The notes beneath the pieces were generated by a model. The model saw only the letters and a program-made list of their open reading frames with translations, did not search any database and was not told where the DNA came from. From NCBI GenBank assembly GCA_030949385.1, contig JAUZSP010000010.1, positions 1-64,000 on the forward strand: a DNA stretch of 64,000 nucleotides, written 5' to 3'. Shown one piece after another: positions 5,696 to 15,927 of the stretch (positions within the stretch are counted from its first letter, which is position 1; each line of letters opens with the position of its first letter). Source of the stretch: Gammaproteobacteria bacterium. GTDB lineage: Bacteria; Pseudomonadota; Gammaproteobacteria; JAUZRS01. The position numbers were made by a program, and so were the translations under genes.

Positions 5696-7423
5696 ATGTT
5701 GTTGATGCCGATCAAAAACGGGCGGGTGATGCAGATCACTCGCCCGTTTTGCGTTGTGGCGGCGCTCTGTTTTGCTGGCTCGAATGTGGTCAGAGCCGAT
5801 TCGGTGGCCGATTTACAGTCTCTATTGGACGGCGGCCAGCCGCAGTTGGCGCTGGCTTTGGCTGAGCGTTCATCTGATCCCAAGCTGGAAAGAGCTTCTA
5901 TAGAGTGGCTGTTTCAGGCGCGTTTGTGGTCGCAGTTGGAGTCACGACTGAGACAGTCACAGCAGAGTGATGATCCGCAAACCGTTTTGTGGAGCCAAGA
6001 GCAGCAGGTCAGAATGGCGCTGCGACGGGGGCAAGGTGAGACCGCCTTGGCTCTGTTGCGAGAGTTGCTCTGGACTAAAGAGGCGACTGCAAGTGACGTG
6101 TCGCGCTGGCGGTTGCAGATTGTGCAAGCCTATCTGTTGATGCACAACGTCGCCGATACGGAGAGCGCATGGCGACGTTTTCAGCTTGATTACCCGCAGC
6201 AGGCGAGTCAGCACACTTTGTTGCAGGCGCGTCTGTTATTGATGGCGGGGCGTTTTTCTGAAGTGCTGAAACTGCCAAAACAGAGGTCGGCTCCGTGGTT
6301 GGCGTTGCAGGGTTTGGCGCAGCTGCAAGGCGAAAAAGAGTCTTCAGGTAAGCTGTATCGTCAGTTCAAAAAACGCGCTGAGAAAAACTCCAACAGCGAT
6401 CAACAGCGTGCTTATTTTTGGTTGCTGGCGGCCAAAGCCGCGCAAGCGCAGGGTGAGTTGGTCAATATCGCTCTGGCGAGTGATTTTGCCCTGCGTTTTC
6501 AGAGCACCTTGTCCGTTGAGTTGTTATTGCAGATTAAGCCCAGAGAGGTTTGGCAGGCGTATTTAAACTACGGTCAGCGGCTGGGTAACGAAGCAAATTT
6601 GCTGCTGGGTGACGATGGGGCTTGGTTTACCGAGGTGGCGGCCTCTTTGCCACTGCACCCTGTTCGAGCCAAATCTTTGCTTGCGGTGGTGGCCTTGATG
6701 GGCGGCAGTGAGGCGGCACGAGCGCAGGCGCATTGGCAGCTGTTGGAATTGCTGCGTGGCGATGAATTGGGTGAAGCGCAGATTCGGGCGCTCTATCTCA
6801 ATTCGGCGCGTTTTCCAGCAACGAGCGATGTTCCACTGGTGGTGCGTTTACACCTGCAACAACAGGCGCTGGATGATTCTGATGTGCGATTAGCCAAGCG
6901 GCTCGCCTTGCCGTTGCAGCCGTTGCCGGAGGGATTTGCTGGTATTGACCTTGGTCTGTCGCGGGTTTTGGCGCTGTTGTTGGTCAACGAGGTGCAGCAG
7001 GCCGCTGCACAAATGAGTGAGCTGCTGGCGTTTGAATCGGTCTGGACGTTGGCGCAACGGCTGCGTTTGCACGGTTTTGTTGCCGATCTGCTGGCACGTC
7101 AGCAGCCCCAGTTGGCCGCTGAATTGTTGGAGCAGATGGCGCTGTTGCCCCAAACGCGCTCCGAGCGGGTGCAGTGGTGGTTTGCGATGGCGCAGGTGAA
7201 GCAGGCCGAGGCTGAGTTGCTTTGCGCCAGTCGTTTTTATTTAAAGGCGGCGGAGTTGAGCGGGGGCGCACAGCGTTGGCGGCATACATCCTTGCGCCGC
7301 GCCGCGCAGAGTTTGAAACAGGCCGGTCTGCTGGCGGATGCACGGCGGCTTTATCGGCGTTTGTTGTCTGAGAGTCAAGATGCCTTTCAGCGCGCTGAGT
7401 TGATTGCTGAGATGGAGGGGTAG
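5696..7423 (+). CDS. Exported TPR-like hypothetical protein
   Basis: A 575-residue Ala-, Leu- and Gln-rich helical protein resembling tetratricopeptide-repeat solenoids (for example LYLKAAELSGGAQRW near the C terminus). I do not recognise a named family. The start is uncertain: ATG 5696 has AAGG 11 bases upstream, while ATG 5729 (MQITRPFCVVAALCFAG) gives a neater signal peptide ending near VVRA. Both precede or fall inside the rplS terminator hairpin at 5717-5750, so the 5' end of the gene overlaps a transcription terminator. The signal peptide suggests a periplasmic location; function unknown. Confidence 0.7.
   Translation: MLLMPIKNGRVMQITRPFCVVAALCFAGSNVVRADSVADLQSLLDGGQPQLALALAERSSDPKLERASIEWLFQARLWSQLESRLRQSQQSDDPQTVLWSQEQQVRMALRRGQGETALALLRELLWTKEATASDVSRWRLQIVQAYLLMHNVADTESAWRRFQLDYPQQASQHTLLQARLLLMAGRFSEVLKLPKQRSAPWLALQGLAQLQGEKESSGKLYRQFKKRAEKNSNSDQQRAYFWLLAAKAAQAQGELVNIALASDFALRFQSTLSVELLLQIKPREVWQAYLNYGQRLGNEANLLLGDDGAWFTEVAASLPLHPVRAKSLLAVVALMGGSEAARAQAHWQLLELLRGDELGEAQIRALYLNSARFPATSDVPLVVRLHLQQQALDDSDVRLAKRLALPLQPLPEGFAGIDLGLSRVLALLLVNEVQQAAAQMSELLAFESVWTLAQRLRLHGFVADLLARQQPQLAAELLEQMALLPQTRSERVQWWFAMAQVKQAEAELLCASRFYLKAAELSGGAQRWRHTSLRRAAQSLKQAGLLADARRLYRRLLSESQDAFQRAELIAEMEG
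5717..5750 (+). terminator. rplS operon intrinsic terminator
   Basis: A 13-bp stem, AACGGGCGGGTGA (5717-5729) against TCACTCGCCCGTT (5736-5748) with one G-T pair and a six-base loop, followed by a short T tract to 5750. It lies 36 bases after the rplS stop. It also overlaps the 5' coding region of the following gene. Confidence 0.75.
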
Positions 7424-7499
7424 GGCAAATATTTTTTGGCTCTTAGAAGGCGTCTTTCCCTTGGAAATCCGCTTTGTCTCTGTTCCCAGAGCCATTTTG

Positions 7500-7508
7500 T
7501 GCTAGAAT
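7500..7508 (+). promoter_or_regulatory. Extended -10 promoter of gyrA
   Basis: TG-C-TAGAAT (7500-7508) is an extended -10 element about 50 bases before the gyrA start. No well-spaced -35 box is evident, which is normal for extended -10 promoters. Confidence 0.4.
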
Positions 7509-7555
7509 TCGCGCCTTTATTTATCCCCCTTCTCTGTCCAGGATAGCCCCTTTCA

Positions 7556-10171
7556 ATGGTTGATGACACGCAAGAGATCCTACCGGTAAACCTCGAAGAT
7601 GAGATGAAGCAGTCCTATTTGGACTACGCCATGAGCGTCATTATTGGTCGCGCATTGCCCGACGTTCGTGATGGTTTGAAGCCGGTTCATCGGCGTGCAC
7701 TCTACGCCATGAGTGTTTTGGGTAACGATTGGAACAAAGCCTATAAAAAGTCCGCTCGGGTGGTGGGGGATGTGATTGGTAAGTACCACCCGCATGGTGA
7801 TTCAGCGGTTTACGACACCATCGTGCGAATGGCTCAGCCGTTTTCGCTGCGTTACATGCTGGTGGACGGCCAAGGTAACTTTGGTTCTGTGGACGGTGAT
7901 GCTCCAGCGGCGATGCGTTACACCGAAGTGCGCATGGCGCGCATTGCTCATGAGTTGATGGCCGACCTTGAGAAAGAGACGGTGGACTTCGTACCCAACT
8001 ACGACGGCACCGAAAGTGAACCTGCGGTTTTTCCAACCCGTCTGCCTAACTTGTTGATCAACGGCTCCACCGGCATCGCTGTGGGCATGGCGACCAACAT
8101 TCCGCCGCACAACATCAATGAAGTGGTTAACGCCACCATCGCTTTGATCGACGACCCTGAGCTGGACATTGCCGCTTTGATGCAGCATCTACCTGGGCCG
8201 GACTTTCCCACTGCGGGCATCATCAACGGTGCGCGCGGCATTCGAGAGGCCTACAACACCGGTCGAGGGCGTATCCATGTGCGCGCCAAGGCGGAGATTG
8301 AGACCAATAAAAAAGGCCGTGAGAGCATCATCGTCACCGAATTGCCTTATCAGGTCAACAAAGCCCGTCTGTTGGAAAAAATTGCCGAGTTGGTAAAAGA
8401 TAAAAAACTGGAGGGTATCTCCGGTTTGCGTGACGAGTCGGACAAAGACGGTATGCGGATGGTGGTGGAGCTGAAACGCGGGGAGATGGCCGAGGTCATT
8501 CTCAACAACCTGTATCAGCAGACTCGAATGCAGTCGGTGTTCGGCATCAATATGGTTGCTCTGATCGACGGTGAGCCACGTCTGCTGAATCTGAAACAAA
8601 TTTTGGATGCCTTTATTCGTCACCGGCGTGAAGTGGTCACCCGCCGGACGCTCTTTGAGCTGCGCAAAGCCCGTGAACGCACCCATGTTCTGGAGGGGCT
8701 GGCCATCGCCTTGGCCAACATTGATCCGATTATTAAAGTCATCAAAGACGCGCCGAATCCCGCTACGGCCAAAGAGCGTCTTTTGGCGACCCACTGGCCG
8801 CTCGGGCTGGTGGCGGATATGTTGCAGCGTTCTGGTGCTGATGCGTCACGGCCTGAACATTTGGCGGCGGAATTTGGTCTGCAAGAGAACGCCGAATACC
8901 GGCTTTCGCCCGTGCAAGTGCAGGCTATTTTGGATCTGCGTCTGCATCGCTTGACGGGGCTAGAACAGAATAAGATCCTGCAAGAGTACAATGAACTGCT
9001 GGCAAAAATCGCCGATCTGTTGGACATCTTGCGTAATCCTGAGCGTTTGATGCAAGTGATTCGGGACGAACTGGAACAGGTGTTAGAGCAGTTTGGTGAT
9101 GAACGTCGCACCCAGATCTTGATTGATCACTCCGATCTGACCGTGGAAGACCTGATCACCGAAGAGGATGTGGTGGTGACCCTCTCTCATGCCGGTTACG
9201 CCAAAGCGCAACCGCTGTCCGATTACGCCACTCAGCATCGAGGCGGGCGTGGCAAGTCTGCGACGCGGATGAAAGACGAAGATTTTATCGACAAGCTGTT
9301 TATCGCCAGCACTCACGACACCATGCTTTGTTTCTCCAGCTTGGGCAAAGTCTACTGGAAGAAGGTCTATGAACTGCCGCTGGCCAGTCGCGGCTCTCGC
9401 GGTCGTCCCATCGTCAATCTGCTACCGCTGGAAAAGGAAGAGCGGATTAACGCCATTTTGGCGGTGCGCGAGTTCTCCGAGGATCAGTTTATCTTTATGG
9501 CCACCCGTAAGGGCGTGGTGAAAAAGACCCCGCTGTCGCACTTCTCGCGGCCACGCAGCAACGGCATTATCGCCCTTGATTTGCGCGACGGGGATCAGCT
9601 GATTGGGGTTGATCTCACCGATGGCGAAAAGGATGTGATGCTGTTCTCCAGCGGCGGTAAAGCGATTCGCTTTAAAGAGGAGACGGTACGTGCCATGGGT
9701 CGTACTGCGGCGGGCGTGCGTGGCATTCGTCTTGGCGAAGAGCAGCAGGTGATCTCCTTGATTGTGGTTAATGAAGGTGAAATTCTGACTGTGACTGAAA
9801 ACGGTTACGGCAAACGCAGCCCAGTGGATGAGTACCGCTTGATCGGTCGCGGTGGCCAAGGGGTGGTTTCGATTCAGACCTCTGAGCGCAACGGCGCGGT
9901 GGTGGGGGCGATTCAGGTGCTGGAGGAGGATGAGATCATGCTGATCTCCGATCACGGCACTTTGGTGCGCACCGCCATCAACGAAGTGCGCAGCATGGGG
10001 CGCAATACCCAAGGGGTGCGCTTAATTCGACTCTCTAAAGGTGAGCTGCTAGCCGAGGTTGAGCGAGTGGTAAAAGAAGAGGGTGAGGAGACAGAGGAAA
10101 ATGCAGATGCCAAACAGGCGGGTTCTGCTCTTGATTCTGATTCGTCTGATGTTACAGAAATACCGTCGTAA
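7556..10171 (+). CDS. gyrA: DNA gyrase subunit A
   Basis: An 871-residue type IIA topoisomerase subunit; E. coli GyrA has 875. The N-terminal breakage-reunion domain shows [25 protein letters not shown] and the catalytic tyrosine in [10 protein letters not shown]. The quinolone-resistance region reads [18 protein letters not shown], with the sensitive-type serine and aspartate. The C-terminal half has the six-bladed wrapping domain with a GyrA box (QHRGGRGKS). The C-terminal tail is acidic, as in E. coli. It starts the conserved gyrA-serC-pheA-hisC-tyrA-aroA-cmk-rpsA cluster. Confidence 0.98.
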   Translation: MVDDTQEILPVNLEDEMKQSYLDYAMSVIIGRALPDVRDGLKPVHRRALYAMSVLGNDWNKAYKKSARVVGDVIGKYHPHGDSAVYDTIVRMAQPFSLRYMLVDGQGNFGSVDGDAPAAMRYTEVRMARIAHELMADLEKETVDFVPNYDGTESEPAVFPTRLPNLLINGSTGIAVGMATNIPPHNINEVVNATIALIDDPELDIAALMQHLPGPDFPTAGIINGARGIREAYNTGRGRIHVRAKAEIETNKKGRESIIVTELPYQVNKARLLEKIAELVKDKKLEGISGLRDESDKDGMRMVVELKRGEMAEVILNNLYQQTRMQSVFGINMVALIDGEPRLLNLKQILDAFIRHRREVVTRRTLFELRKARERTHVLEGLAIALANIDPIIKVIKDAPNPATAKERLLATHWPLGLVADMLQRSGADASRPEHLAAEFGLQENAEYRLSPVQVQAILDLRLHRLTGLEQNKILQEYNELLAKIADLLDILRNPERLMQVIRDELEQVLEQFGDERRTQILIDHSDLTVEDLITEEDVVVTLSHAGYAKAQPLSDYATQHRGGRGKSATRMKDEDFIDKLFIASTHDTMLCFSSLGKVYWKKVYELPLASRGSRGRPIVNLLPLEKEERINAILAVREFSEDQFIFMATRKGVVKKTPLSHFSRPRSNGIIALDLRDGDQLIGVDLTDGEKDVMLFSSGGKAIRFKEETVRAMGRTAAGVRGIRLGEEQQVISLIVVNEGEILTVTENGYGKRSPVDEYRLIGRGGQGVVSIQTSERNGAVVGAIQVLEEDEIMLISDHGTLVRTAINEVRSMGRNTQGVRLIRLSKGELLAEVERVVKEEGEETEENADAKQAGSALDSDSSDVTEIPS

Positions 10172-10180
10172 TACCGGTCA

Positions 10181-10200
10181 TTCCCGCGTGTCAGCGGGAA
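10181..10200. repeat. REP-like hairpin TTCCCGC/GCGGGAA
   Basis: Seven-base arms TTCCCGC (10181-10187) and GCGGGAA (10194-10200) around a six-base loop, ten bases after the gyrA stop. The GTCATTCCCGC context resembles a widespread class of extragenic palindromes. It could also stabilise the gyrA transcript end; there is no T tract, so it is a poor terminator. Confidence 0.5.
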
Positions 10201-10247
10201 GCCATTATTCACTAAGCATTTTTTGATCTTCTGAGGACACCTTTGTT

Positions 10248-11330
10248 ATGTCACGACTGTTTAACTTTAGCGCGGGTCCCGCCACGCTGCCCAGTGACGT
10301 TTTGCAGCAAGCCAGTGATGAGATGTTGGACTGGCGCGGCAGCGGCATGTCTGTGATGGAGATGAGTCATCGCGGCGAGGCATACACCGCCATTGCCAAA
10401 CAGGCGGAGGCAGATCTGCGTGAGTTGTTGGCGATTCCAGATAACTACAAAGTGTTGTTTCTGCAAGGGGGGGCATCGAGTCAATTTGCCATGGTGCCGA
10501 TGAACGTACTGCGTGGCAAAGGCAAAGCGGATTACTTCAATACGGGGCAGTGGTCGAAAAAGGCCATTAAAGAGGCGAGTCGTTACTGCAAAGTGAATCT
10601 GGTTGCCTCCAGCGAAGCAGATAACTTCAGTACTGTGCCCGATGCTGCCAGTTGGAATTTCAGTGACGATGCAGCGTACATTCACTACACCCCTAATGAG
10701 ACCATCGGTGGGGTGGAGTTTGATTGCATCCCCAGTAACGGTGAGGTGCCGGTTGTTGCGGACATGTCTTCTACCATTTTATCGCGTCCCATTGATGTCA
10801 GCCGTTTTGGTGCAATTTACGCGGGGGCGCAGAAAAACATCGGCCCTGCGGGTTTGACCATTGTCATTGTGCGTGATGATCTGATCGGCCAGACCATCGC
10901 CGGTACGCCGAGCATGTTTGATTATAAAAAACAGGCTGACAACGGTTCCATGCTCAATACCCCCGCCACCTACGGCTGGTATTTGGCCGGTTTGGTTTTC
11001 AAGTGGCTGAAAAAACAGGGCGGTTTGGCGGCGATGGCAGAGGTTAACGAACGTAAAGCGGCCAAGTTGTATGCCGCCATTGATGGCTCTGATTTTTACG
11101 CCAATCCGGTGGTGCCTAAATACCGCTCTTGGATGAACGTGCCGTTCAGTTTGGCCAATGGGGATCTGGACGCTGAATTTTTGCGCGGTGCAGCAGAGGT
11201 GGGTTTGCTTACCCTTAAAGGCCATCGCACGGTGGGCGGAATGCGCGCCAGCATTTACAACGCCATGCCCGAAGCGGGGGTGGATGCGCTGGTGGCGTAC
11301 ATGGCTGATTTTGAAGCGCGCAAGGCTTAA
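10248..11330 (+). CDS. serC: Phosphoserine aminotransferase
   Basis: A 360-residue PLP-dependent class V aminotransferase. It makes phosphoserine from 3-phosphohydroxypyruvate, and acts similarly in pyridoxal phosphate synthesis. Visible motifs: NFSAGPATLP at the N terminus, EMSHRG, LFLQGGASSQFAM, and the PLP-lysine region YAGAQKNIGPAG. E. coli SerC has 362 residues. It is the first amino-acid gene of the aromatic supraoperon. Confidence 0.98.
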   Translation: MSRLFNFSAGPATLPSDVLQQASDEMLDWRGSGMSVMEMSHRGEAYTAIAKQAEADLRELLAIPDNYKVLFLQGGASSQFAMVPMNVLRGKGKADYFNTGQWSKKAIKEASRYCKVNLVASSEADNFSTVPDAASWNFSDDAAYIHYTPNETIGGVEFDCIPSNGEVPVVADMSSTILSRPIDVSRFGAIYAGAQKNIGPAGLTIVIVRDDLIGQTIAGTPSMFDYKKQADNGSMLNTPATYGWYLAGLVFKWLKKQGGLAAMAEVNERKAAKLYAAIDGSDFYANPVVPKYRSWMNVPFSLANGDLDAEFLRGAAEVGLLTLKGHRTVGGMRASIYNAMPEAGVDALVAYMADFEARKA

Positions 11331-11370
11331 GTTTTTGCGGCGCAGCTTTGATGAAAAATGGAACAGTGGC

Positions 11371-12456
11371 ATGAGTGAAGAGAAAAGCCTAGTGCAGTTA
11401 CGCGATGAAATCGACGGCATTGACCGTCAGATTCACACCTTGCTTAATCGGCGCGCCGAGTGCGCTCAGCAGGTGGCGCTGGTGAAACGGCGCAGCGATG
11501 CGGCGGCGGTTTTTTATCGTCCTGAACGCGAAGCACAGGTGCTGCGCGCGGTGGCCCAGCGCAATTCAGGGCCACTGCCCGATGCGAGTGTGGCGCGTCT
11601 GTTTCGAGAGATCATGTCCGCTTGTTTGGCGCTGGAACAGCCGATGACCGTGGCCTATTTAGGTCCCGAAGGCACCTTTACCCAAGCGGCGGTGATCAAG
11701 CAGTTTGGCCATGCGGTGGCGACTCAACCCCTTGCGGCGATCAACGAGGTGTTTCATGAGGTGGAGTCGGGGCGCGCCGCCTACGGTCTGGTGCCGGTGG
11801 AAAACTCCATCGGGGGCATGGTGACGCACACCTTGGATCTGTTTGTGAACTCGGCCTTGAACGTCTGCGGTGAGGTGGTGATTCGCATTCACCAGCAACT
11901 GTTGAGCAAAGTCGAGCAGCTCTCCGAGATCAAACGGGTTTACTCCCATCAACAATCTTTGATGCAGTGCCGTGATTGGTTGCAGAAAAATTTGCCTGAA
12001 GTCGAACGCATCGAGGTCAGCAGCAACGCCGAGGCGGCGAAGCTGGCTGCCGCTGAGCAGGGCAGCGCGGCAATTGCCAGTGAAAGCGCCGCTGAGCTGT
12101 ATCAACTGCCCATCTTGGTGACCAACATCGAAGACAACGCCGACAACACCACCCGTTTTTTGGTCATCGGTGAAGATCAGGTGGCGGCCAGTGGCAAGGA
12201 TAAAACCTCCTTGCTGGTCTCTACTGCCAACCGTCCTGGGGCGCTGTTTGAGCTGTTGCAACCTTTGGCGGAAGCGGGCTTGAGCTTGAGCCGGATTGAG
12301 TCTCGCCCCAGCGGCGAGGGTTTATGGAAGTATCTGTTTTTTATTGATCTGGAAGGGCACGCTGACGATGAAGAGGTCAAGTCGGCCTTGGCGCACCTGC
12401 AAGAGCAGGCGGCGCTGTTTCGTCTCTTGGGCAGCTACCCACAAGCGGTGTTGTAG
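11371..12456 (+). CDS. pheA: Bifunctional chorismate mutase/prephenate dehydratase (P-protein)
   Basis: A 361-residue fused enzyme converting chorismate through prephenate to phenylpyruvate. Residues 1 to about 90 are the AroQ chorismate mutase (LRDEIDGIDRQIHTLLNRRAE). The dehydratase starts near VAYLGPEGTFTQAA and has the VPVENSIGG motif. A C-terminal ACT domain includes the Phe-binding ESRPSGEG segment, so feedback inhibition by phenylalanine is expected. The start is ATG 11371; longer in-frame reading into serC is not supported. Its TAG stop directly abuts the hisC ATG. Confidence 0.97.
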   Translation: MSEEKSLVQLRDEIDGIDRQIHTLLNRRAECAQQVALVKRRSDAAAVFYRPEREAQVLRAVAQRNSGPLPDASVARLFREIMSACLALEQPMTVAYLGPEGTFTQAAVIKQFGHAVATQPLAAINEVFHEVESGRAAYGLVPVENSIGGMVTHTLDLFVNSALNVCGEVVIRIHQQLLSKVEQLSEIKRVYSHQQSLMQCRDWLQKNLPEVERIEVSSNAEAAKLAAAEQGSAAIASESAAELYQLPILVTNIEDNADNTTRFLVIGEDQVAASGKDKTSLLVSTANRPGALFELLQPLAEAGLSLSRIESRPSGEGLWKYLFFIDLEGHADDEEVKSALAHLQEQAALFRLLGSYPQAVL

Positions 12457-13569
12457 ATGAAGATGGAAGCCGTGGTTTGTGATGCGGTGGCGCACTTGAC
12501 CCCCTACCTGCCAGGCAAGCCGATTGAGACCTTGCAGCGTGAGTTGGGTCTGACAGAGATCATTAAATTGGCCTCGAATGAAAATCCGCTGGGAGCCTCG
12601 CCGCTGGCACAAAACGCCCTCACAACGGCGCTGACGGAGTTGCACCGTTACCCTGATGGTTCGGGGTTTTTGCTGCGCCAAGCGTTGGCGGGCAAATTTA
12701 ACCTACAGGCGGGACAGATCACGCTGGGCAACGGCTCCAACGATGTTTTGGATCTGATTGCGCGTACCTTTTTGACCACGGGTTGTAACGCGGTTTTTTC
12801 TGAGCAGGCCTTTGCTATTTATCCCATCGTCACTCAAGCGGTGGGAGCACAGGCGCGAGTGGCGAAAGCCTATCCTGCTGATCACGCCATGCCCTACGGT
12901 CACGATCTCGATGCGCTGCTGGCGCAGGTGGACGAAAAAACGCGATTGATTTTTATCGCCAACCCAAACAATCCCACTGGCACGTGGTTTGAGCGCCCCG
13001 CGTTGCTCGACTTTTTACAGGCCGTGCCGGAGCAGGTCGTGGTGGTGTTGGATGAGGCCTACACAGAGTACGTTGAAGACGACAATTTTCCCGATGGTTT
13101 GGCGCTGTTGGCGCAGTTTCCCAACCTGATCGTGAGCCGAACCTTCTCTAAAATTTACGGCTTGGCCGGTTTACGCTGCGGTTATGCCGCCTCTTCAGCG
13201 GAAATCGCCGACTATTTGAACCGAATCCGCCAGCCTTTTAATGTCAACAGTTTGGCTCTGGCCGCCGCGACAGCGGCGCTGGGTGACGACGATTTTGTCC
13301 AGCGCAGTGCGGAGCATAATCGCCTTGGTTTGAAGCAATTGAGAGACGGCGTGAGGGCGTTGGCGTTGAGCGGTCTGCCGTCGGTGGCCAACTTTATCAC
13401 TGTGGACCTGAATCAAGTGGCGCAGCCGGTGTTTGCTGCCTTGCTGAAAAAAGGCGTGATCGTCAGGCCAGTGGCCAACTACGGTTTGCCCAATCATCTG
13501 CGCATCAGCGTGGGTTTGCCGGAAGAGAACCGGCGTTGTTTGGCCGCTCTGGCTGAGGTTTTGGCGTGA
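12457..13569 (+). CDS. hisC: Histidinol-phosphate / aromatic aminotransferase
   Basis: A 370-residue PLP aminotransferase of the HisC family. Motifs: KLASNENPLGASP, LGNGSNDVLDLIARTF, FIANPNNPTG, VVLDEAYTEYV and the PLP-lysine segment SRTFSKIYGLAGLRCGY. In the equivalent P. stutzeri cluster this gene (hisHb) encodes a broad enzyme that also transaminates aromatic keto acids, so a role in Phe/Tyr synthesis is likely alongside or instead of histidine synthesis. The start abuts the pheA stop, and the 3' end overlaps tyrA by four bases. Confidence 0.95.
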   Translation: MKMEAVVCDAVAHLTPYLPGKPIETLQRELGLTEIIKLASNENPLGASPLAQNALTTALTELHRYPDGSGFLLRQALAGKFNLQAGQITLGNGSNDVLDLIARTFLTTGCNAVFSEQAFAIYPIVTQAVGAQARVAKAYPADHAMPYGHDLDALLAQVDEKTRLIFIANPNNPTGTWFERPALLDFLQAVPEQVVVVLDEAYTEYVEDDNFPDGLALLAQFPNLIVSRTFSKIYGLAGLRCGYAASSAEIADYLNRIRQPFNVNSLALAAATAALGDDDFVQRSAEHNRLGLKQLRDGVRALALSGLPSVANFITVDLNQVAQPVFAALLKKGVIVRPVANYGLPNHLRISVGLPEENRRCLAALAEVLA

Positions 13570-14417
13570 AACGCATTGTCATTGTCGGTGTGGGTCTGAT
13601 CGGCGGCTCCTTTGCGTTGGCCTTGAAGGCGAATGGCTTTAAGGGTGAAATTGTCGGTGCGGGGCGCAGCGCCACTCGGTTGCAGGTCGCGCAGGATCTG
13701 GGCGTGATCGACCGCTTTGAGACCGATCTGGCCGAGGCGGTTCGGGGCTGTGAGTTGGTGCTGTTGGCCGTGCCGATGGGGGCGATGCGCAGCACCTTGT
13801 TGGCGCTGCGGTCGGGGTTGAGCGATGAGACGATTATTAGCGATGCGGGCAGCGTCAAAGGCAGTTTTGTTGCCGATGTGCGTTCGGTGCTGGCAAATTG
13901 CGCACGGGTGGTGCCTGGTCATCCCATTGCGGGTACGGAAAACAGCGGCGTGGAGGCGGCTTTTGCCACTTTGTATCAAGGCCGTCGAGTGATTTTAACC
14001 CCCCTCGAAGAGAGCGAACCCAGTGCGGTGGCGGCGGTGCAGGCGCTCTGGCAACAGACCGGCGCGCAGGTGGAGTGTCTCGCCGTTGAGCATCACGACC
14101 GTGTGTTGGCGGCCACCAGCCATCTGCCCCATCTGCTGGCGTTTTCGCTGGTGAACACCTTGACTGAGCTGCAAGAGCGCGAGGAGATTTTCCGTTACGC
14201 TGCCGGTGGTTTTCGGGATTTTAGTCGCATTGCCTCCAGTGATCCGCGCATGTGGCGTGACATCTCGTTGGCCAATCAAGAGGCTCTGTTGGCGGTGTTG
14301 GGTAATTTTCAGGCGAACCTTTCTCAATTGGCTGAGTCGATTCGCCAGCGCGACGGCGAGGCCATCGAGCAACGCTTTCAACGCGCCAAACTCAGTCGAG
14401 ACGGTTTTTGCGGCTGA
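13566..14417 (+). CDS. tyrA: Prephenate dehydrogenase (TyrA)
   Basis: A 283-residue NAD(P)-dependent dehydrogenase of tyrosine synthesis. The Rossmann motif VGVGLIGGSFALALK is at the N terminus. PGHPIAGTENSGVEAA and the TSHLPHLLAFSLV helix are typical of TyrA. No ACT or chorismate mutase domain is attached. In many pseudomonads TyrA is fused to AroA; here the two genes are separate, with a repeat and terminator between them. Confidence 0.95.
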   Translation: MKRIVIVGVGLIGGSFALALKANGFKGEIVGAGRSATRLQVAQDLGVIDRFETDLAEAVRGCELVLLAVPMGAMRSTLLALRSGLSDETIISDAGSVKGSFVADVRSVLANCARVVPGHPIAGTENSGVEAAFATLYQGRRVILTPLEESEPSAVAAVQALWQQTGAQVECLAVEHHDRVLAATSHLPHLLAFSLVNTLTELQEREEIFRYAAGGFRDFSRIASSDPRMWRDISLANQEALLAVLGNFQANLSQLAESIRQRDGEAIEQRFQRAKLSRDGFCG

Positions 14418-14432
14418 GATACTGTATTTATT

Positions 14433-14509
14433 GTAGGGGCGGATTCCATATCCGCCCTTGATGGAATATCAGCAAAGGTTAGCAGGGCAGATATGGAATC
14501 TGCCCCTAC
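14433..14509. repeat. MITE-like repeat, family B (copy 3, variant)
   Basis: About 77 bp with terminal inverted repeats of about 20 bases: GTAGGGGCGGATTCCATATC at the left, and its near-complement GATATGGAATCTGCCCCTAC at the right. It is related to 881-960 and 1368-1446 but has a different centre. Inserted between tyrA and aroA. Confidence 0.75.
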
Positions 14510-14547
14510 GGATCGGTGGATAGCACAGATCATAAATTAATGTTCGT

Positions 14548-14574
14548 GGGTGGTTTTTGCCACCCCTTTTTTTT
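14548..14574 (+). terminator. Intrinsic terminator between tyrA and aroA
   Basis: GGGTGG (14548-14553), six-base loop, CCACCC (14560-14565), then C and TTTTTTTT (14567-14574). It is a short stem with a strong T tract. It would reduce read-through from tyrA into aroA and so divide the supraoperon. Confidence 0.6.
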
Positions 14575-14604
14575 ATCTGCACTTTTTAACAAAGGTCCAA
14601 AGCT

Positions 14605-15927
14605 ATGTCTGGATCAAAATTGCGTTATCAGCTTCAAGCGGGCGGTAAACTCTGTGGGGAGTTGCGTGTGCCTGGGGATAAATCCATTTCGCACCGTTCG
14701 ATTATGTTGGGTTCTCTGGCCAACGGCACGACCCGCATCACGGGGTTTTTGCAGGGTGAGGACAGCCTGAATACCTTGCGTGTGTTTCAGGCCATGGGGG
14801 TCGAGATCGACGGCCCGACGCAGAGCGGCGAGGTGATGATTGAGGGCGTGGGGCTGCACGGCCTCAAAGCGCCGACGGGGGTGCTTAATGTGGGCAACTC
14901 CGGTACCTCCATGCGCCTGCTGTCGGGGCTGTTGGCGGCACAGAAATTTGATTGCGAACTGGTGGGGGATGATTCGCTCAGCAAACGTCCGATGCGGCGG
15001 GTGATCGAGCCACTAACACAGATGGGGGCGCAGATTGAAAGTGCTGAAAATGGCGCGCCGCCGTTGAAAATTCACGGTGGGGCGAGTTTGAAAGGCATTG
15101 AATACGAAATGCCGATGGCCAGTGCGCAGGTGAAATCGTGTCTGCTGCTGGCGGGGCTGTACGCCGAAGGTGAAACGGCGGTGTTGGAACCCGCGCCGAC
15201 CCGTGACCACAGCGAACGCATGTTGCGTGGTTTTGGTTATGAGGTAACGGTGGAGGGCAACCGTGCCCGTTTGCGCGGCGGCGGTGAGCTGAGCGCCACG
15301 GAGATCGACGTGCCTGCGGACATCTCTTCGGCGGCGTTTTTTTTGGTCGCGGCCAGCATTGCCGAAGGCTCGGATTTGACTCTGCGCCATGTGGGAGTGA
15401 ACCCGACTCGCACCGGCATTATTGATATTCTCAGACTGATGGGGGCGAACATTCAGCTGCAAAATGAGCGGTTGGTGGGCGGCGAGCCGGTGGCGGATTT
15501 GCGTGTGCGTTCAGCGTCGTTGCGGGGCATTGATATTCCCCGCGAATTGGTGCCACTGGCGATTGATGAGTTTCCGGTGCTGTTTGTCGCCGCCGCTTGT
15601 GCCAAAGGCCGTACGGTGTTGACCGGAGCGGAAGAGCTGCGGGTGAAAGAGAGCGACCGCATTCAGGTGATGGCCGATGGTCTGCACATTTTGGGCATTG
15701 ATGCGCTGCCGACCAGTGATGGCATGATCATCGAGGGTGGGCGTTTGACCTCGGGTACGGTGGATTCTGCCGGTGATCATCGCATTGCGATGGCCTTTGC
15801 AGTGGCTTCTTTGCGTTCGCAAGGCTCGATTAGGATTGATGATTGTGACAATGTGAACACGTCGTTTCCTGATTTTGTTGCTCTGGCGGGACGTGTGGGT
15901 CTCTATGTGCGGGAGAGCAAAGTATGA
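14605..15927 (+). CDS. aroA: EPSP synthase (3-phosphoshikimate 1-carboxyvinyltransferase)
   Basis: A 440-residue enzyme joining shikimate-3-phosphate and PEP on the way to chorismate. Motifs: [19 protein letters not shown] near the N terminus, [18 protein letters not shown], and the C-terminal [10 protein letters not shown]. The LNVGNSGTS form and length suggest a class II (bacterial, Agrobacterium/Bacillus-like) EPSP synthase rather than the E. coli type (inference). It overlaps cmk by four bases (ATGA). Confidence 0.97.
   Translation: MSGSKLRYQLQAGGKLCGELRVPGDKSISHRSIMLGSLANGTTRITGFLQGEDSLNTLRVFQAMGVEIDGPTQSGEVMIEGVGLHGLKAPTGVLNVGNSGTSMRLLSGLLAAQKFDCELVGDDSLSKRPMRRVIEPLTQMGAQIESAENGAPPLKIHGGASLKGIEYEMPMASAQVKSCLLLAGLYAEGETAVLEPAPTRDHSERMLRGFGYEVTVEGNRARLRGGGELSATEIDVPADISSAAFFLVAASIAEGSDLTLRHVGVNPTRTGIIDILRLMGANIQLQNERLVGGEPVADLRVRSASLRGIDIPRELVPLAIDEFPVLFVAAACAKGRTVLTGAEELRVKESDRIQVMADGLHILGIDALPTSDGMIIEGGRLTSGTVDSAGDHRIAMAFAVASLRSQGSIRIDDCDNVNTSFPDFVALAGRVGLYVRESKV

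Noticed and set aside
14516-14620. Phe-rich short frame before aroA resembling an attenuator leader peptide
   Set aside because: The phenylalanines come from the terminator T tract, and the frame runs into aroA in another phase without a good RBS or alternative antiterminator.
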